Positions 1 to 8,812 of a stretch of DNA of 64,000 nucleotides are shown here, in pieces. This DNA comes from JABDQA01 sp963759125 (GTDB lineage Bacteria; Desulfobacterota; Desulfobulbia; Desulfobulbales; Desulfocapsaceae). Within the stretch, counting starts at the first letter, position 1; each line of letters opens with the position of its first letter. The DNA lies in NCBI GenBank assembly GCA_963759125.1, contig CAVWXN010000012.1, positions 1 to 64,000 of the forward strand, read 5' to 3'. The translations under genes were made by a program, and so were the position numbers. The notes beneath the pieces were generated by a model. The model had not been told where the DNA came from. It did not search any database and was given only the letters and a program-made list of their open reading frames with translations.

Positions 1-3
1 ATC

Positions 4-36
4 AAGGAGTTAGCCACTTTGGCTAGCTCCTTTTTT
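4..36 (+). terminator. Rho-independent terminator
   Basis: An 11-bp stem (6-16 with 20-30, one G-T wobble) and a 3-base loop are followed by six T on the + strand. It would stop rightward transcription of a gene lying left of the window. Confidence 0.75.
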
Positions 37-82
37 CTTTTCGGTATCATGCCGGTATCATGGGGTGCGATATTTCTAAGAT

Positions 83-114
83 GAGGGCCGTCGAGTCAGG
101 CGGCCTCGTTTTTT
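83..114 (+). terminator. Second terminator-like hairpin
   Basis: GAGGGCCG (83-90) can pair with CGGCCTC (101-107) with one bulged G, followed by GTTTTTT. It lies 50 bases after the first terminator and is also oriented rightward, so it could be a back-up terminator for the gene outside the window. It would not serve the nitrilase gene, which is on the other strand. Confidence 0.5.
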
Positions 115-206
115 AGGTTTACAGACATACCAGGAAAAATCTTTATCCTTACTGCTATATACAATTTTAAGGTTTCCAGAACAAAGTTAAAGCGCAATAT
201 TTTTAG

Positions 207-1193
207 CTACTTGGTTCTTTCACCCGAATCATCTGTGTCTATTTTGCTGGCCTGGGGATTTGCCCCTGTTAGCACCGCTACCGGAGTGTCACGCTCGTTT
301 ACTAGCAATTGAAATACATCGGGTCTCGCATAGTGTCCCACCACGTCAAAGTCATATTTACCCCTTGCTATTTCAGCCATATCAAGATCGGCGGTGAGAA
401 TGGCTTCAGTTCCAAAGTGAGGCTCAACCAGAAAATTGCCAAAGGGATCAACGATACAACTGCCTCCACGTGAAACTATTTCCTCAGGGTCATCGGATGG
501 GCATAGGTCTTTGGGATAGTCTTTAGCTCTCACGAATTGGTTACATGATAATACGAAACAGCGACCTTCAGTAGCAATATGACGCATACTGGCATGCCAG
601 GAATCTCGATTATCTGCGGTAGGTGCGCAGTAGAGTTGAATTCCTTTACTGTACATAGTCATTCGCATTAGTGGCATGTAATTCTCCCAACAAATTACCG
701 CTCCGAGTTTGCCCAGTGAAGTATCATAAACTGGCAATGTAGAACCATTACCATAGCCCCATACAAGTCTTTCAGAAGCTGTAGGCATTAATTTTCTGTG
801 CTTGCCTAAATATCCATCCGGAGAAAAAAAGAGTACGGTGCAATAAAGTGTTCCACCATCACGCTCGATAACGCCTATAACAAGATATACCTTATGATTC
901 TGGGCTGTCTCAGCAAGTAGGTCAACTTCGGGACCAGGGACATCCACAGAACTTGCCCAATACTTATGAAACATTTCTCGCCCTTCATCTGAGCGTGAGC
1001 CGACCACCGCACCAAAATCCATTCCTCTTGGATAGGCTGATAGAAATGCCTCTGGGAATACAATTAGTTCGGCCCCTTCAGCAACAGCATCCTCAGTCAG
1101 CTGGATGGTTTTTTCCAAAGAACCCTCTCGATTAAAAAATACCGAGGAAGCCTGAACGACCGCCGCACATACGGAATCTTTCACTATCGTCAT
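207..1193 (-). CDS. Nitrilase (aliphatic nitrilase/cyanide hydratase-type C-N hydrolase)
   Basis: This is a 328-residue member of the carbon-nitrogen hydrolase superfamily. The Glu-Lys-Cys catalytic triad is visible: Glu48 in FPEAFL, Lys134 in KHRKLMPT and Cys168 in VICWENYMPL. The CWENYMPL context is that of true nitrilases, which convert nitriles to carboxylic acids plus ammonia, rather than of amidases. The length fits the family. The start was placed at 1193, preceded by GGAGAGGGGA, instead of an upstream in-frame ATG at 1259 that would add 22 residues lacking a ribosome binding site. The protein has no signal peptide and should be cytoplasmic. The gene stands alone, and no aldoxime dehydratase or nitrile hydratase lies near it. 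The physiological substrate cannot be read from the sequence. Confidence 0.9.
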   Translation of the reverse strand: MTIVKDSVCAAVVQASSVFFNREGSLEKTIQLTEDAVAEGAELIVFPEAFLSAYPRGMDFGAVVGSRSDEGREMFHKYWASSVDVPGPEVDLLAETAQNHKVYLVIGVIERDGGTLYCTVLFFSPDGYLGKHRKLMPTASERLVWGYGNGSTLPVYDTSLGKLGAVICWENYMPLMRMTMYSKGIQLYCAPTADNRDSWHASMRHIATEGRCFVLSCNQFVRAKDYPKDLCPSDDPEEIVSRGGSCIVDPFGNFLVEPHFGTEAILTADLDMAEIARGKYDFDVVGHYARPDVFQLLVNERDTPVAVLTGANPQASKIDTDDSGERTK

Positions 1194-1421
1194 TCCCCTC
1201 TCCACAAAAGCCAAATGTCCATAAAATGCTTCCTGAAAACGACTGGTGATGGGTTTCAATCAATTTTGTTAAAACAAATCGGTATCAGAAAGTCACTGCA
1301 TATATGAAGATAAGACTGATTAAGGTCAGTACAGTAAACATCTTGACGGGGAGGAAATTCTTCCTGTGAAGTTACTGTTTCGAGTCGAGGAGTGATTTGC
1401 AGGTTTCAATTTGAAGAGATA

Positions 1422-1510
1422 CAGGAACTATACGTAACATATTCTGTTTTTCCTATTTAAACTAATATGTTACATGGCTTATTTTTATCTTTGTTTTCCC
1501 TTAAGTCAAG
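1422..1510. repeat. Left arm of a ~90-bp inverted repeat around the cytochrome c gene
   Basis: This segment matches the reverse complement of 2713-2803 at about four fifths of positions by eye, nearly without gaps. It contains its own 10-bp palindromic ends, GTAACATATT (1434-1443) and AATATGTTAC (1464-1473), around an AT-rich loop. It lies in the 540-base gap between the nitrilase start and the cytochrome c stop. The rest of that gap shows no convincing gene. Confidence 0.8.
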
Positions 1511-1733
1511 GTTTTTCTTTGATCAGAGGCCCATCAGGAACTCGTAACTGGAAGTTAAGTGGAAGGATATACAAACCCTGTTGAGGCTCCCCTTGGCAGC
1601 CTAAATTACCGTGTGCTTGGATGGGGATAGACCGGTTTGACCTACCTCCAAGAATTAGGGGTCAAAAGCATGTGATGAAATTAAGACCGGCTATTACAAG
1701 GAGGAAGGCCAAGAATCCAGCGATTAAATTGAT

Positions 1734-2492
1734 CTAAAATTTTGCTTGAATGTAAGCCAAAATGTCCGCAGCTTGCTTCCCACTCAAATTTCCACTTGCT
1801 TCTCGGGTCATTTCGCTTTTACCACCAGCACCATACACCGCTTTGTGAAAACCTTCGCTGTATTTGCCATCTCCACTGAAGTACTCTTTCAGCGACATAT
1901 CTGATCCATTACCATCCGCATCATGACAACTAGCACAATTAGCGGAATAAAGACTTTCACCTGCTTTTGTGTCTGGGTCTTTAAAAGTATATGCAACTGG
2001 TTTGGTACTAGTGTCCAAGGTAGCAAAATCGCCGATTTTGGGACCTTTGTTTAAAAAGGCCACAACATCTTTGACCTGTTGTTCAGTTAAGCCCCCTTTC
2101 TGGCTAAAGGCAGGCATAGCTTTGGAATATTCGCTGAACTTGCGTCCCTTCTCTGAATAAAGTACCTCTTCAGGGGTGACTGAGCCAAATTTTGCAGAAA
2201 GGTCTGATTCGGGAGAGGGGTTGGGACGTGAGTCCTTGGCCGAACGGCGCACATAGCCTCCGTTTGCCCCCATGCCATCCCAGCCATGACAAGCCTTACA
2301 GCGTAAAAAATCCTTCTTACCTGAATCAAAGCCTTCAGGAGAGCCGTTTCCACCTGCTACTTCGTCAGTCCAGTTGCTCCAGATCAGGCCTCCTTTGAAA
2401 GGGTCCCCTCCTTTGTCGCTGCTGAAAGTTGAACCAGCGAGAATTAATATTCCAATGACAAAAATCGGTACAATGATGTGACTTTTTAGCAT
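1734..2492 (-). CDS. Di-haem c-type cytochrome, secreted
   Basis: The 252-residue protein begins with a hydrophobic signal/anchor segment (residues 5-22) and carries two CXXCH haem-c attachment motifs, CKACH (65-69) and CASCH (186-190), so two cytochrome c domains in tandem acting in the periplasm. Candidate axial methionines are present (for example in KAMPAF near residue 126). The start at 2492 was chosen because GGGGAGG lies six bases upstream; an in-frame start 14 codons earlier has no such site. No partner oxidase, reductase or cytochrome maturation gene is adjacent, so the electron donor and acceptor are unknown. The gene is bracketed by an inverted repeat (1422-1510 and 2713-2803). Confidence 0.88.
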   Translation of the reverse strand: MLKSHIIVPIFVIGILILAGSTFSSDKGGDPFKGGLIWSNWTDEVAGGNGSPEGFDSGKKDFLRCKACHGWDGMGANGGYVRRSAKDSRPNPSPESDLSAKFGSVTPEEVLYSEKGRKFSEYSKAMPAFSQKGGLTEQQVKDVVAFLNKGPKIGDFATLDTSTKPVAYTFKDPDTKAGESLYSANCASCHDADGNGSDMSLKEYFSGDGKYSEGFHKAVYGAGGKSEMTREASGNLSGKQAADILAYIQAKF

Positions 2493-2712
2493 GCCGTACC
2501 TCCCCATAGTGAGAATTAGTCTTGTACCTAACACCTAGTTTGATACTACAAAGTAGTATGGAGCTGGTCAAGGAGAATGAAAATCAATTGTTTTTATTTG
2601 ACAACCTTTAGATGTAATACTTGGCAGTCTAGTTTTTGAAAGGATAATAATTTCACTAGATTTTTTTGACTATATCTAAGCCGCTGACAATGCTGCTAGA
2701 TTGAGGTTATTC

Positions 2713-2803
2713 CTGACTCCAGGGAAAACAAAGACCAAAATATTACCAATTAACATATTAATATAAAAAGAAAAAACAGAATATGTTACGCGGAGTTCCT
2801 GAT
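2713..2803. repeat. Right arm of the inverted repeat around the cytochrome c gene
   Basis: This is the inverted copy of 1422-1510. Its inner palindrome is TTAACATATT (2750-2759) and AATATGTTAC (2780-2789). It lies about 220 bases upstream of the cytochrome c start, in a 424-base gap (2493-2916) that otherwise shows nothing recognisable. Confidence 0.8.
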
Positions 2804-2916
2804 ATGTCTGTGCACCTAAATGGCCTCGAACTGGTCATGCCCCGCCGACCAAAAAGGCGAAATCCTACCTAGGATTCAAGCAGTTAAGCCTATCCTCTAT
2901 TGCTTCATATTCTTGG

Positions 2917-3174
2917 TCAGCAAAGGGTGATCATCTGGTAAGGCCTCTCTTGCCGTGATTTTTTTTTACCAATCACATCCTTTATCTTCTTATTACAAGT
3001 GAATGAAATTTCGCCGTCTATGAGTACCTTGCCGGAGCCGCACATCTGTATTCCGCAGCCAAAGCTGGTTTTCGTTAACCCGACTTTCTCATGAATTACC
3101 CACACAAGTAGTTCATTGGGCTCCGCCTCAAGGTGATAATCAGTATCATTTATACTGAGGGTGACCGTACATAT
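2917..3174 (-). pseudogene. Remnant of a [2Fe-2S] subunit of a molybdenum hydroxylase (CoxS/XdhC-like)
   Basis: The frame reads through LLVWVIHEKVGLTKT, SFGCGIQMCGSGKVLIDG and a later FTC. This is the N-terminal plant-type ferredoxin domain of aldehyde/xanthine/CO dehydrogenase small subunits. In the family the cluster motif is GCGxGxCGxC; here the third cysteine position reads CGSG, so one cluster ligand is missing. No ATG is found in front (ATA stands where the start is expected, just after an in-frame stop). The protein ends about 85 codons later, whereas functional subunits have about 150 residues and a second [2Fe-2S] domain. No large subunit is nearby. I read this as a decayed fragment. 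Confidence 0.7.
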
Positions 3175-3210
3175 TCCTCAAATCTAAAATATGATGGTCT
3201 CTTCTTTACC

Positions 3211-3828
3211 TCACTCAACAACAACAAGTACTTCGTTTCTTTTAAGAAAGGGTAGGGTCCAAGGGGGATCATAGCCGGCAGAAAAGGGTTCGCCGATAGG
3301 CTGCAACTTTTTTTGATTAACCAGGTCGAGAAGTTCAATTTTCTTGTCGCTGAACTTCCCCTCGTTCAGATTTCCGCTAAATCTGAGCGCTGCAGCTTTA
3401 TATCCGGTTTTTTTGACAACTCTCACGTCAGAATCGAGAGGTTCTGGTGGACTGCTCTCGTTGTACTTGGAGGGAAGCACAAACTCCATAACCCATTTTG
3501 TGCCAATTTTTTGCTGGATGACAGGACCGGTCATAGCAATTTCTTCACCTTTTCGCTGCTGTATTACAGGCCCTGTCATCGATATTTTCATCTGTTGACT
3601 ATTATTACCTGAAATATATCTAAACAATCGGCCAAATGCTTCGCTGGTGCTTTTTTTGTATTCTCCCTCAACTCCTGTATGGGCAACCCAGTAATCCTGA
3701 TACTGGCGAATATCGAAATTACCCTCCTTTTCTATAAGGGTGTAGTCAAGCAGTTCTACTGTTCGAATGCCAAACACAGAACACCCCTGAAAGAATAATG
3801 CGGTGAATACAAGCAGCAGTTTTTTCAT
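3211..3828 (-). CDS. SOUL-family haem-binding-like lipoprotein
   Basis: The 205-residue protein starts with a short lipoprotein signal (LVFTALFFQGC), so it should be lipid-anchored at a cysteine near residue 16. The mature part carries the SOUL/HBP pattern, including the paired segments ISMTGPVIQQ and IAMTGPVIQQ and the closing WTLPFLKRNEV. SOUL proteins bind haem or other tetrapyrroles in some organisms; bacterial members mostly have no proven role. The start was set to the ATG six bases after TAGGAG rather than the ATG directly abutting it. The gene ends about 40 bases before the iron-sulfur remnant; no operon partner is evident. Confidence 0.8.
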   Translation of the reverse strand: MKKLLLVFTALFFQGCSVFGIRTVELLDYTLIEKEGNFDIRQYQDYWVAHTGVEGEYKKSTSEAFGRLFRYISGNNSQQMKISMTGPVIQQRKGEEIAMTGPVIQQKIGTKWVMEFVLPSKYNESSPPEPLDSDVRVVKKTGYKAAALRFSGNLNEGKFSDKKIELLDLVNQKKLQPIGEPFSAGYDPPWTLPFLKRNEVLVVVE

Positions 3829-4393
3829 TTTCATCTCCTAAAATACCGTCTCAAGCTGCAATTACAGATCAATTGTAAGCACAAAGGGCTGCTATTGATA
3901 GTCCCACCTGCCGCCATCATTGTTGAGTTCATACGCATGAGACAATAATACAGTGTGTCGAGACAAATAGCCTGCTTTGACCTTTAAGAGCAGGTCTCGC
4001 TCAAACTTGGGCTTACGTGTTCCCCGTCAGACTCTGTGAGACAAAACAAGACATGAATTAAGAGATACTCCACCAGTGAATTAAGCCCCCAGACAAAATT
4101 CAGCAGATGAGAAGATATCCTTTGCCCGTCTAATTCATTTAAGAAAATTCATAACTTTAGACTATTGCTGTGAAGGTGCGAGCAAACAAATAAGACTCTA
4201 AGCTTACCTTATTCTGACCAATGTTAAATCGCGGGGCTGCTGCCAGGCTGGGGGTTCACAGGAAGAACCTCGGGTTGAAGCAGGTGAGAAGTTTTTATAG
4301 ATTGATGCCGGAAACATTTATCTGGCAACCTGAAACTGAACCGATTTAACGGGGGAAGGTTAGTGTGGGAGTGTTCAATTTGTTATATCCACC
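3829..4393. other. Intergenic region, nothing recognised
   Basis: These 565 bases lie between the SOUL gene start and the glycosyltransferase stop. I see no reading frame of coding character, strong hairpin or repeat shared with other parts of the window. Confidence 0.6.
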
Positions 4394-5902
4394 TTATAAT
4401 TCGGGGGCTTTGTTTGTGGCTAATTCCACCTTAACTATTTGATCGGTTGCCAGGATGTGATGAGGTATATTCCCGTCATCATTGACTATGATGGTATAGC
4501 CTTGCTGCCTCAGGTTTTTCATATCGTCATTGTTCGGCAAACCAGGGTATACCGTCAGGTCGGTATAAAACATGGCTTCAATGGGATAATCATAATTAAA
4601 TAAGACACCATTCTCGAATTTCTCTTTGTTCAGTTTTCTTAAATCTATCACCCATTGCGGATTTCTATCCATAAATTCAAAAACAGTAAGTCTCTCCACA
4701 CAATAACGAATAGGCAGAATGATGATGAGACTCAAAATAATATTGAAAACCCATCGATATCGATAGCGATCTCTCAAACTGACTAGAGCATAAAAAAACT
4801 CTGCCGTCATATAAAACAACGCTGGTGCGGCAAATAGCAGATAGGCCTGCATTTTGGTCTTGGCCATAGAGAAAAAGAAAAATGGTACCATAAACCAGAT
4901 CAGCACAGCCAAGCGCTTTCGATCGCTGATGTCTTTGAGAGATTTCCAGGTAAACCACCCCAAAGGCAAATAGATATACTCACCATAGTTGATCCTAATT
5001 CGATTGAGATAATAGAAAACGGAGCCTGAATGCCCCTCAAGTCCTTCGATCAGGTGATTAAAATTGTAATTCGATTCCCATGCAGCTTCTTGGGGGAACA
5101 CAGAAAATATGTAAAGCTGCCAGGGTAGAAAGGTGATGGTCAGCGTGATGAGAATTATACCAAAATTTGTAATTGTAGTTTTAAGGCTGAATTTCTCTGA
5201 GTCCCATACAAGCAATAACCAGATGGGAAGAACGATAAGTGCGGGCAACCATTTAGATAAGATGGCCAGACCGATACTGAATCCGATGAGAAAGGAGTAG
5301 AGCGGGTTTTCTTTTCTACAGAATTGAACAGTCAAGTAAATCGAGAGCAGGATAAAAAACATAAAGAAGATGTCTACGTGATCAGTTGCTTTCCTTCCTG
5401 AGAGCAGCGGTATTAAAAGTCCATTCATCGAGAATAGAAAGGCTGCCAGATAGCCGGTTTTTTTACTGAATAAATAGCTGCCGATGGCAAAAACTAAATA
5501 TATGGCAACCGCAACCAACGCAATTGAGGGAATCCTTAAGGCAATTTCATTGACTCCGAACAGCCTCATACTTCCCGCCATGCCCCATAAGGCCAAGGGT
5601 TGTTTATGCAGCCAAATATGATTTGCCTGCCAGTCTCTGAAATCATATGGTAGGACGGGGGTATTATAGAGGGTGGGAATTAAGGGATGATTGAGCAGAT
5701 TTTTGGCCACGAGGGCATGGTAGCGCTCATCCCAATAGTGAAGAAAAAAATCGGCAGATGCATAAAAATACAACCCCAGCCCGCCTAGAATAATTAGCGA
5801 GATGGCTAGCCCATACTTTTCTCTCTGTTGATAACGCCACGACCAATAGTAGAGTGTCGAAGAAAATATGAGGGCAAGGACACCGAATATGAGGTTGTTC
5901 AT
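4394..5902 (-). CDS. ArnT-like/PMT-family membrane glycosyltransferase
   Basis: The 502-residue protein has a GT-C fold layout: an N-terminal membrane helix, a periplasmic loop with the acidic motif YWDERYHALVAKNLL (about residues 55-70), then a series of about ten hydrophobic helices and a soluble C-terminal tail. This matches the dolichyl-phosphate-mannose/4-amino-4-deoxy-L-arabinose transferase family (PMT_2), which moves a sugar from a polyprenyl phosphate to lipid A, protein or another acceptor on the outer face of the inner membrane. The KATDHVDIFF stretch around residue 170 is typical of ArnT-like members. No arn or other glycan genes flank it, so donor and acceptor cannot be named. 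No strong ribosome binding site precedes the ATG. Confidence 0.8.
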   Translation of the reverse strand: MNNLIFGVLALIFSSTLYYWSWRYQQREKYGLAISLIILGGLGLYFYASADFFLHYWDERYHALVAKNLLNHPLIPTLYNTPVLPYDFRDWQANHIWLHKQPLALWGMAGSMRLFGVNEIALRIPSIALVAVAIYLVFAIGSYLFSKKTGYLAAFLFSMNGLLIPLLSGRKATDHVDIFFMFFILLSIYLTVQFCRKENPLYSFLIGFSIGLAILSKWLPALIVLPIWLLLVWDSEKFSLKTTITNFGIILITLTITFLPWQLYIFSVFPQEAAWESNYNFNHLIEGLEGHSGSVFYYLNRIRINYGEYIYLPLGWFTWKSLKDISDRKRLAVLIWFMVPFFFFSMAKTKMQAYLLFAAPALFYMTAEFFYALVSLRDRYRYRWVFNIILSLIIILPIRYCVERLTVFEFMDRNPQWVIDLRKLNKEKFENGVLFNYDYPIEAMFYTDLTVYPGLPNNDDMKNLRQQGYTIIVNDDGNIPHHILATDQIVKVELATNKAPEL

Positions 5903-6203
5903 GGATTTGGATTCGCCTTGATGCCTAAAGACAGTCTGAATTCTTATTTACTTCAATGGAACCAGTCAATTAGAGTGGTTTTTATCATTACCAGAAAGTA
6001 GAAAACATTTCCCCCCAGAGAATATCTCAAACGAGTGAAACTGTATATGATTAAGATAACTAAGGATCTATTAATTAGCAGACCTGGAACATAGAACACC
6101 GATTCTTCCTGTTATGTTGATTTCAGCAACTCATTGGTGAATTTAACATTGCCAAATCAAAGGTAATAATTTTGATTTCTCCTCCACCGAAGTTGTTTCC
6201 TGT
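5903..6203. other. Intergenic region, nothing recognised
   Basis: About 300 AT-rich bases between the glycosyltransferase start and the intron's 5' end. I see no gene, hairpin or shared repeat; a promoter for the leftward glycosyltransferase gene is probably here but none stands out. Confidence 0.5.
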
Positions 6204-7153
6204 CGTGCCGAGATAAATCCACAGCCTCGGGAGTCCCGTTCGGGACAGAAATTGGTTATTGCCAGCCAGTGGGTGCATAGCTGCAACGGCTGCAAGTCCC
6301 ATCTGACCAAAGCCGAGCCGGCAGGTCAGTAGAGAAGTCTGCGGGTAAGCCCGGTAACGGGAGTCTGAAACCAGACGGATCAAGGGTGCAGACTCTGTAT
6401 TGAGCCCCGATACATCTATCGTCGTGGTCTAATGATAGCTTCCAGCGGTATCGGAAGTGAAAGCCGACGGTGTCAGGAAACCGGAAGGCAGCAGAGCTTG
6501 ACACGCTATGGCCAGTGTCGAGGTCACCACCGGGGTCAGAGACCAGGGCATGCATTCACAGGGTAGGCGTGGGAACTCGGGAGAGCCAGTTGTCTCCTTG
6601 TTTAATTCAAGGTGAGGAAACCATCCCCAACTTCCAGGCGCATACGCAGAGAAGACCCTGCCGCGTAGGCGAGCCTTTATAAGGGACACAATAGTAGACG
6701 GACAGACAAGGTACCAGGTGCGGATATTAAGAGCGAACAAACCTAGGATGGGCTCATGGCAGTCTTAGCGGATCACCGTACCGATGGGCACCTCTGCTTG
6801 TGTGTCCGGTAAAGTGGGGAACCAAGGCCCACGGGACCTACTGCAGGGAAGAAGAAACCAGGCATAACGCTTCTCTGGAGGGAAAGATGGATGGTACACA
6901 GGGACCATAGTCCATGTCAACGACACTTCAGGAATTGCGCAAGCAAGCGGGCAGCAATGTTATGCGCCAGACGGAGTTAGACCTGTCTGGTAATGCACGG
7001 GCGTAGAGATTGTGTATTCTGAGGAACCGGATGTGGGAAATCCGCACGCTGGGTTTGTCGAGGCGAAGGTTGGAAACGGGCTCTTAAGTACCGCGCCAGC
7101 CTTCGACCCTACCTGTGGGGGGAGCGCCGGGTAACCGGTGCTTCTAACCGGAT
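6204..7153 (+). mobile_element. ORF-less (internally deleted) group II intron
   Basis: About 950 GC-rich bases in an AT-rich setting carry no long protein but have the look of a group II intron RNA. The 5' end starts near GTGCC (6204). Many short hairpins follow in a domain I-like region (for example the AAGCCCGGTAACGGG segment near 6350). At the 3' end, 7023-7057 resembles domain V with a GAAA-type loop, and 7113-7152 resembles domain VI (AGCGCCGG-GTAA-CCGGTGCT stem with a likely bulged A near CTAACC). Between them sits an extra 10-bp hairpin (7064-7073 with 7096-7105). The reverse transcriptase is missing except for a possible start. Boundaries are approximate, and domain V has a non-standard base near its catalytic triad, so splicing ability is doubtful. 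Confidence 0.72.
6914..7006 (+). pseudogene. Possible N-terminal stub of the intron-encoded protein
   Basis: An ATG in the domain IV position opens a 30-codon frame beginning MSTTLQELRKQAG before a stop. The position and the LQELR start are compatible with the N-terminus of a group II intron reverse transcriptase. The RT, maturase and endonuclease domains are all absent, because the domain V-like sequence follows only about 20 bases later. The assignment is inferred mainly from position. Confidence 0.35.
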
Positions 7154-8385
7154 TAATCTAAAGCAGTGGAAAGTCCATCAATAAGTTGACTGATTTCCGC
7201 CTCGGTTGTGTAATGGAGGAAGGATAATCGCAGGACACCAGCATCAATAGGGATGTTCAATCCCATTAACGGGCGGACACCGTAAAAATGTCCCTGTCCT
7301 GCCATCAGTTTCTTTGCTGTCAGCACCTCAAATATCTCATCGATTGATTTCTTTTTGGGAAAAATAGATACGGTTGGTACTCGCAGTTCTGGATCTTCCG
7401 GACCAATAATGCAGATATCGTCTCGCTGTCGCAACCACTCCAAGAGACCTGCCAGCAGGCGTTTCTCATGATCCTGGAATAGTTTTTTAAGATGCCGTCC
7501 TTTTTCTGCCTGATCAACTCTCATAGGGAAGTGGTGTTCATATAGCGTATCAAGATAGTGAGCAACACCCGAGGCGGCAGCGATCTGGGCGTGGTCAGGG
7601 CCAGCTGGTAGCATCTTTTTTCGAATAATGCGCTCATTAAAGAAGTGCCCTTGGTTGGGTAACTCATCCATGATATCTTTTTTTATGGTCATGAGACCAA
7701 GGTGCGGACCCCATGTTTTATAAAGGGAAAACAGATAGATATCCGCCCCTAAAGAGCCGATATCTGGCAGTCCATGGGGGGCATATGCCACCCCGTCCAC
7801 AACTACGCAGATGCTAGCATTTTTAGCCTTTGATACGATTTCAGCCACTGGATTGACATGGCCGATTATATTGGAACAATGAGGAAATGCCAGTAACCTG
7901 GTTTTCTGTGACATCATGGCATCAAGATCATTTGGGTTCAACAATCCTGTTTCAGGATCAACGCACCATTCCTTGACCACGATGCCAGTTTTTGCAAGGC
8001 GTCTCCAAAACCCGGCGTTAGCCTCGTGATCTTGGTTTGACAAGATGATTTCGTCCCCCTCGTTCCACAGTTCCCGAAAGGCCTGAGCAAGAACGTAGAG
8101 GTTCTGAGTGGTTGACGGGCCGAACTGGACTTCATCCTCGGTGACATTAAGGTAGGCTGCCAATCGGCTGTAAGACTCATCCATTGCCGCCCCAGCTTTT
8201 TGTGATGCTGGGAAATTGTAATAAGGTTGGACCTTTGTCTGAGTATAGTAGTCGTACAGACAGGAGATCACCTGCCGACATGTATAAGACCCGCCTGCAT
8301 TTTCGAAAAAACCCCATCCGTTTAATGACGGTTCTGAAAATGCGGGGAATTGACTTCTTACAAATTCCGAATCCAACTGTGTCAT
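7153..8385 (-). CDS. Class V aminotransferase (cysteine desulfurase-like PLP enzyme)
   Basis: The 410-residue protein is a fold-type I PLP enzyme. The predicted Schiff-base lysine is Lys223 in SLYKTWGPH, Asp197 in VVVDG would contact the pyridine nitrogen, and NQDHEAN (His120) is the stacking-residue motif. It resembles the SufS/Csd/isopenicillin-epimerase branch, but the SLYKTWGP context and lack of an obvious mobile active-site cysteine loop make a true desulfurase assignment uncertain; a kynureninase-like or lyase role is possible. The start at 8385 is supported by AAGGAGAAAATT, in preference to an upstream in-frame start at 8424. The TAA stop coincides with the 3' end of the group II intron on the other strand. 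No Fe-S assembly genes are adjacent. Confidence 0.82.
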   Translation of the reverse strand: MTQLDSEFVRSQFPAFSEPSLNGWGFFENAGGSYTCRQVISCLYDYYTQTKVQPYYNFPASQKAGAAMDESYSRLAAYLNVTEDEVQFGPSTTQNLYVLAQAFRELWNEGDEIILSNQDHEANAGFWRRLAKTGIVVKEWCVDPETGLLNPNDLDAMMSQKTRLLAFPHCSNIIGHVNPVAEIVSKAKNASICVVVDGVAYAPHGLPDIGSLGADIYLFSLYKTWGPHLGLMTIKKDIMDELPNQGHFFNERIIRKKMLPAGPDHAQIAAASGVAHYLDTLYEHHFPMRVDQAEKGRHLKKLFQDHEKRLLAGLLEWLRQRDDICIIGPEDPELRVPTVSIFPKKKSIDEIFEVLTAKKLMAGQGHFYGVRPLMGLNIPIDAGVLRLSFLHYTTEAEISQLIDGLSTALD

Positions 8386-8812
8386 AATTTTCTCCTTTTC
8401 TAAAGTACAGGCAAGCAATCTCACCTTACAATAATCTCGCTACATATACGCGAAGAGTTGTTGAGTATAGCAGCTGGTTCAATAGGATAGAAGTCGATCC
8501 CAAATGTTAATCCATGAAAGCAAAGGCTGCATTTCACTTTCGGGAAATCAGAAATTTACAGAAAGTATACGACGCATAAGACCGTGGAATAAGATGTAAT
8601 AAATTGGCCTTTAACATCCTGTTTTTTCGGCAAAAGAAAAAACATGACTTGCTACGTATACAGAGGGATAACCTTCATTTTAGCACACCACCACAACGTT
8701 CCATTTATTTGCTAGGGCCGGTGGTTATACTTTTTTTATCACTCCAATCTCTTGCGCTTCATTTAAAAGTCTAAAATCGACTTCCTGTTGAAGAATGAAG
8801 GAGGAGAATAAA
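8386..8812. other. Divergent intergenic region
   Basis: These 427 bases separate the leftward aminotransferase from the rightward small secreted-protein gene and must hold both promoters. I see no distinct operator, riboswitch or repeat. The only clear site is GGAGGAG at 8800-8806, the ribosome binding site of the next gene. Confidence 0.5.

Noticed and set aside
1520..1733. Suspected insertion-sequence end near the cytochrome c stop
   Set aside because: Short peptide pieces in several frames look protein-like but do not match a transposase I can name.
6455..6490. Stretch GTCAGGAAACCGGAAGGCAGCAG resembling part of bacterial SRP RNA in two halves
   Set aside because: Only a short local likeness. 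It lies inside the intron-like RNA, and the flanking helices expected of SRP RNA are absent.
6123..6740. Several open frames on both strands within the intron region
   Set aside because: None resembles a protein and none has a ribosome binding site; GC-rich structured RNA gives chance open frames.
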